DNA of 6,133 bases, from assembly GCA_026785985.1 (NCBI GenBank), contig JAJAYX010000723.1, positions 1 through 6,133 of the forward strand. The letters run 5' to 3'. The notes beneath the pieces were generated by a model. It was not told the origin of the DNA. It did no database searches and saw nothing but the letters and a program-made list of their open reading frames with translations. Shown here one piece after another: positions 4,369 to 6,133 of the stretch. Positions within the stretch are counted from its first letter, which is position 1, and the number at the start of each line of letters is the position of its first letter. The stretch is from Rudanella sp. (GTDB taxonomy: Bacteria; Bacteroidota; Bacteroidia; Cytophagales; Spirosomataceae). The translations under genes were made by a program, and so were the position numbers.

Positions 4369-4707
4369 ATGAAAAATACAATAGAACGTAATGGGTTAGT
4401 ACTCACTTCCTTTGAAGATTTAAAGGATGAGTGGTACGGTCTCCAAGGAACGCCTTCACGGGATGAATACGAGTTTGAGCTTAAACTCGAACTATTGAGC
4501 GAAGCGTTAAAACAGACTCGAAAAAGCCGCCAACTAACTCAGGAAGAGCTGGGTCGGCTGGTGGGAGTAGGTAAGGCGCAAATCTCCAAACTGGAGAACA
4601 ACGCCAAAAACGTGACCTTTGAAACGGTCATAAAGGTGTTCAACGCCCTGGGTGCGCGAGTGAAGTTTAACGTTGAATTAGACAATCAATTTGTGGCTTC
4701 ACTTTGA
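4369..4707 (+). CDS. HigA-like XRE-family antitoxin
   Basis: This 112-residue protein has an N-terminal extension (1-42, including LTSFEDLKDEWYGLQGTPSR) followed by a Cro/C1-type helix-turn-helix. The helix-turn-helix covers LTQEELGRLVGVGKAQISKL (56-75), with Q58, E60 and the recognition helix GKAQISKLE. The end TFETVIKVFNALGARVKFNV (83-102) is the standard XRE antitoxin tail. In HigBA systems this protein binds and neutralises the toxin and represses the operon through its HTH. The repeats at 3889-3906 and 4301-4365 are likely targets. The first third of the gene is AT-rich like the toxin gene, while the HTH half is GC-richer, which could be a mosaic origin or ordinary constraint. The gene converges on the barrel gene with a gap of 17 bases. 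The length and domain order are complete. Confidence 0.92.
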   Translation: MKNTIERNGLVLTSFEDLKDEWYGLQGTPSRDEYEFELKLELLSEALKQTRKSRQLTQEELGRLVGVGKAQISKLENNAKNVTFETVIKVFNALGARVKFNVELDNQFVASL

Positions 4708-4724
4708 CCTCGCCCATGCACGAA

Positions 4725-6133
4725 TCAAAGTTTGTGACTGTAGCCAACGCGCACCACCTGCGTTTCGTAGTAGTCGGTGCTGACGTAGCGGAAACCCGCG
4801 CCGAACACCTCCCGGCGTATGCGGAGCGTGTTGGCTACGTCGGTTGCATTCACAAACCATTCGTCTTTTCCATTTTTAACGGTCTTTTTCAGGCCCAAAT
4901 CAATGGAAAAGCGCGAGTCGATACGACCTTGTGGCACTAAATCGGGGGCCAAATAAATAGCCGTGAGCTGGGCTTCGATCTGCCGGGGCAGTTTGAACAG
5001 GCTGTTCAGTTTTACGTTGCCCGAAATGAGTTGGTCGCGGTTGGCGGTGTAGGTGTTTGGTCGTGGATACAGGTTCACGACCGTGAAGGCATCAATCGTG
5101 TTCTGGTAGCCATTCATGTTCAGATTCACTGATACCCAGGGAGCTATCTGCTGCGACAGAGCCAGTTCTACGCCCGAATTTCGGCTTCGTCCGGCATTCT
5201 GAAAGATGTTGTAAATCAGCGTACTACCCGGCACAATGCTACCAATGCGGGCAATGGTTGCCTGCATTTCTTTGTGATACAGGGCCGAATAAAAATAGCC
5301 TTTGGCCCAACTCGTTTTATAGCCCAACTCAAACGAACTCGTAAACTGTGGTTTCAAACCGGGGTTGCCGACTTTAATGATTTCGGCATCGTCATATTTA
5401 GGAAAAATCCGAATATCCACCTCGTTGGGCCGGTCTACCCGCCGGTTATAGAAAAATGAAATGCGGTTGTTGTCATTGACTTTGTAGGCCAGGCGCAACG
5501 ACGGAAACGGCTGCGAATAGTTATAGCCGTCACTCTGGTAGGTGTTGTGATTTGGGTTCACCTCGTAGCGCAAATCCACGTATTCATAGCGCAAGCCGGC
5601 CTCTGCTTCAAAGTGCTGATTTTCATAAACATAGGTGCCATACAAAGCCGGAATCACCTCGCTGTAGGTGGCCGCGCCCCCGGCATTCACATCGAGGGGG
5701 GAGTTGAGGCCCGGAAAAAACTGCATATTGGTTGGAATCACCCGCCGACGAAGTTTGGCCCCGGCCTCCACCCGACCATAGCGCAGTGGTTGCACATAAT
5801 CGGCGGTGAGGTCGCCCACGTGTTCGTCGGAGAGGAGTTTGAACGAGTCGGTGCCTGTGGAAGCGGGGAGGATATTCGTGAAAAAATACTTCTCGTCTTC
5901 CCGGTGGAAGGTGTAGTTGAAACCGAGGTTAAACAACCGCCCCGGCTGTTTGAACCGATGTTGCCAGGCCGCCGTGGCCGTTACGGTAGTTTTTAGTTCG
6001 TCTTCCAGAAACTGCCAAAGGCGCGCCCGTTCGGTCAAATCGCGGTTAAAAAACGGCTCGTCGCCCCGGTCGATGATCTTTTCGCTGCTGAACAAACCCG
6101 ACAGGGTGAGCGTGTTTGCAGGGTTTATAAACC
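4725..6133 (-). CDS. Outer-membrane beta-barrel protein, TonB-dependent-receptor-like (C-terminal part)
   Basis: The frame is open from the window edge to a TGA at 4725-4727 and gives 468 residues of the C-terminal part. A TTG at 6095 is not a real start, because the frame continues upstream as ...FINPANTLTLSG. The sequence is a series of alternating aromatic/polar strands typical of OMP_b-brl_3 (PF14905) barrels. Recognisable blocks are FPSLRLAYKVNDNNRISFFY, then NRRVDRPNEVDI, then GNPGLKPQFTSSFELGYK, then NAGRSRNSGVELAL, and near the end NATDVANTLRIRREV with YYETQVVRVGYSHKL. The N-terminal signal, carboxypeptidase-like domain and plug would lie outside the window. The protein would sit in the outer membrane, perhaps as a TonB-dependent transporter, with substrate unknown. 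Oddly, the last residue is Leu rather than the usual Phe. It converges on the antitoxin gene. Confidence 0.9.
   Translation of the reverse strand, partial: FINPANTLTLSGLFSSEKIIDRGDEPFFNRDLTERARLWQFLEDELKTTVTATAAWQHRFKQPGRLFNLGFNYTFHREDEKYFFTNILPASTGTDSFKLLSDEHVGDLTADYVQPLRYGRVEAGAKLRRRVIPTNMQFFPGLNSPLDVNAGGAATYSEVIPALYGTYVYENQHFEAEAGLRYEYVDLRYEVNPNHNTYQSDGYNYSQPFPSLRLAYKVNDNNRISFFYNRRVDRPNEVDIRIFPKYDDAEIIKVGNPGLKPQFTSSFELGYKTSWAKGYFYSALYHKEMQATIARIGSIVPGSTLIYNIFQNAGRSRNSGVELALSQQIAPWVSVNLNMNGYQNTIDAFTVVNLYPRPNTYTANRDQLISGNVKLNSLFKLPRQIEAQLTAIYLAPDLVPQGRIDSRFSIDLGLKKTVKNGKDEWFVNATDVANTLRIRREVFGAGFRYVSTDYYETQVVRVGYSHKL

Noticed and set aside
4725..6095. TTG at 6095 as the true start of the barrel gene
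   Set aside because: The frame stays open to the window edge with barrel-like sequence, and a signal peptide is missing at this TTG.

Overview
The window looks like a piece of chromosome from a Bacteroidota bacterium, most likely order Cytophagales and perhaps Spirosomaceae. The reasons are the Bacteroidota cluster rpmG - DUF4295 - ftsY, a TonB-dependent-receptor-type outer-membrane barrel, a secreted carboxypeptidase-regulatory-like protein, a promoter matching TTG-N19-TAnnTTTG, A-rich leaders without Shine-Dalgarno sequences, and intergenic repeats built on TAACCACTAAC. The family-level guess is inference.

Left part (1-1301). The last 23 codons of an unidentified plus-strand gene converge on a NarL/LuxR-type response regulator (91-726, minus). 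Next comes a small secreted protein with a carboxypeptidase-regulatory-like fold (819-1301, minus).

Middle-left (1285-2217). A toxin-antitoxin (TA) island lies on the minus strand immediately downstream of ftsY. In transcription order it holds a small Phd/YefM-like antitoxin without a recognisable RelE-type toxin, a MNT-type nucleotidyltransferase, and a HEPN-domain gene. The HEPN frame is interrupted by one in-frame TAA at codon 77, and the remaining 47 codons are intact and still family-like. The lost part carries the R-x4-Y stretch at the presumed active-site position, so the HEPN toxin is probably inactivated or truncated.

Core (2227-3851). The minus-strand housekeeping genes are rpmG (ribosomal protein bL33), a DUF4295 small protein and ftsY (SRP receptor GTPase). 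rpmG has a well-matched Bacteroidota promoter. A strong intrinsic terminator lies between DUF4295 and ftsY. Two related inverted-repeat elements occupy the gaps rpmG/DUF4295 and DUF4295/ftsY.

Middle-right (3889-4707). A plus-strand HigB/HigA-type TA module has its toxin gene first and is clearly AT-richer than the flanks. GTTTC/GAAAC inverted repeats occur in its promoter and again in the gap between toxin and antitoxin, which suggests two points of autoregulation.

Right part (4725-6133). The C-terminal 468 residues of an outer-membrane beta-barrel protein are encoded on the minus strand, and the gene runs off the window edge.

The notable theme is an essential ribosome/secretion cluster bracketed by two unrelated TA islands, one apparently intact (HigBA) and one apparently decaying (antitoxin-MNT-HEPN). 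I see no tRNA, rRNA, CRISPR array or transposase.
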